DNA from: Pseudoalteromonas rhizosphaerae
GTDB lineage: Bacteria; Pseudomonadota; Gammaproteobacteria; Enterobacterales; Alteromonadaceae
DNA: 64,000 nt
Assembly: GCF_902498845.1 (NCBI RefSeq)
Contig: NZ_CABVLM010000004.1
Coordinates: 310,001 to 374,000, forward strand
Direction: 5' to 3'
Shown here piece after piece: positions 63,496-64,000 of the stretch (positions are counted from its first letter, which is position 1; every line of letters starts with the position of its first letter). The notes beneath the pieces were generated by a model. The model had not been told where the DNA came from, searched no databases, and saw only the letters and a list, made by a program, of their open reading frames with translations. The position numbers and the translations under genes were made by a program.

Positions 63496-64000
63496 TTATG
63501 CGCCAAATTCCACATAGTTTAAATTTCCCAATTTATTAAAAGTAGTTGTTGGCTCTTGTTTAACAACCTCTTTGAACTGTATGTCACTATATAGGTTTTT
63601 ACCATCAGCCTTTCGGAAAGCTCCGTTTTTAAACCCCTTAATCCATTGCTTATTCTCATAAGACACCTCAATACTTGTTCCACCGAAAATTGTTCTATTA
63701 ATTTTATCTTCTGTGACTGTTTGTTTTAGAGGGTTTATCTCTATGTCAAAACCGCTACTTGTGTAAAAGCAGGTTTGGAACTCTACGGCGACGTCTTTTA
63801 AGGAGGCTGAAAAAAGATCAGGATTAAACCATATTATTAGCTCACTATAAGACTCATTACCGATTTTGGCTTCAAAGAGAACTTCAAAACCCAATTTTGA
63901 TTCTGTTTCTCCATGGAGTGCATAGTATTTGTCGTGGCCTTTTGACTTAAGTTTATTCTTAAACGCTCTAATGCCGATATCCTGTCCTTTGGGAATACCA
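63496..64000 (-). CDS. Unknown protein, N-terminus cut by window edge
   Basis: The frame is open to the end of the window (at least 168 residues). Its translation includes FEAKIGNESYSELIIWFNPD and FNKLGNLNYVEFGA at the C-terminus. No domain recognised. The TAA stop is immediately next to the intron remnant end. It could be the C-terminal part of a larger protein such as a toxin or restriction-type enzyme, but nothing supports either specifically. Confidence 0.6.
   Translation of the reverse strand, partial: GIPKGQDIGIRAFKNKLKSKGHDKYYALHGETESKLGFEVLFEAKIGNESYSELIIWFNPDLFSASLKDVAVEFQTCFYTSSGFDIEINPLKQTVTEDKINRTIFGGTSIEVSYENKQWIKGFKNGAFRKADGKNLYSDIQFKEVVKQEPTTTFNKLGNLNYVEFGA

Noticed and set aside
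1..64000. CRISPR arrays, tRNA and rRNA genes
   Set aside because: No spaced direct repeats of CRISPR type and no cloverleaf or rRNA-like sequence were seen.

Overview
The window looks like a chromosome segment of a marine gammaproteobacterium, most likely Pseudoalteromonas or a close relative. The basis is its AT-rich composition and a gene set typical of that group: purEK, miaE, rhombosortase, an S9 lipoprotein peptidase, gamma-glutamyltransferase, ybiT and an OmpC-type porin. The genus is inferred from the proteins, because no rRNA lies in the window.

Bases 1 to about 37.4 kb are most of a Mu-like transposable prophage with a siphovirus-type tail. Its left end is outside the window. A leftward early operon (ner, phage regulator, DUF3102-like, MuA, MuB, GemA, Mor, several small proteins, then an M15 endolysin cut by the window edge) diverges from a rightward LexA/S24-type repressor across a control region at 8990-9190. 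There the leftward promoter has a palindromic operator as its whole 18-bp spacer. The rightward morphogenesis genes run from 15.5 to 37.4 kb: protease with nested scaffold, decoration protein, major capsid, head-tail completion, tail tube, frameshifted tail assembly chaperone, tape measure, distal tail, J-like tip protein and fibre. Relative to Mu, the arm from repressor to head morphogenesis appears inverted, so lysis, terminase and portal genes are expected to the left of base 1.

The prophage carries several AT-rich cargo genes: a KAP-type P-loop NTPase (0.8-2.4 kb), a cassette between repressor and protease (9.9-15.4 kb) with membrane proteins, a lipoprotein, a second regulator and a two-gene membrane pair, and a further two-helix membrane protein inside the tail operon (24.2 kb). 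These are candidates for superinfection exclusion or anti-phage defence, but no function can be assigned from sequence.

The strongest unexplained signal is a dispersed element of TTTAAA boxes (often GTTTAAAC) spaced exactly 11 bp. It occurs as arrays at about 4.27, 13.57, 19.06, 26.5 and 37.4 kb, all inside the prophage. Two of these arrays share extra sequence. Recoding or decay is also visible: a textbook -1 slippery site with hairpin in the tail chaperone gene, a broken tape measure gene, a broken DUF6950/NlpC-like gene and an in-frame UGA near the end of the tip protein.

From 38 kb to about 58 kb is ordinary chromosome: phosphatase, miaE, sulfotransferase, MAPEG, DUF2254, SIMPL, maeA, ggt, rrtA, S9 peptidase, EEP nuclease, YeiH, DUF2798, purK, purE, ybiT (apparent AUC start), porin and a TetR regulator. 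From 58.5 kb to the end lies a degraded accessory region. It holds a truncated esterase, a GNAT acetyltransferase, small orphan genes resembling an immunity-gene array with a 5'-truncated SUKH gene, and the 3' remnant of a group II intron abutting the stop codon of a convergent gene.
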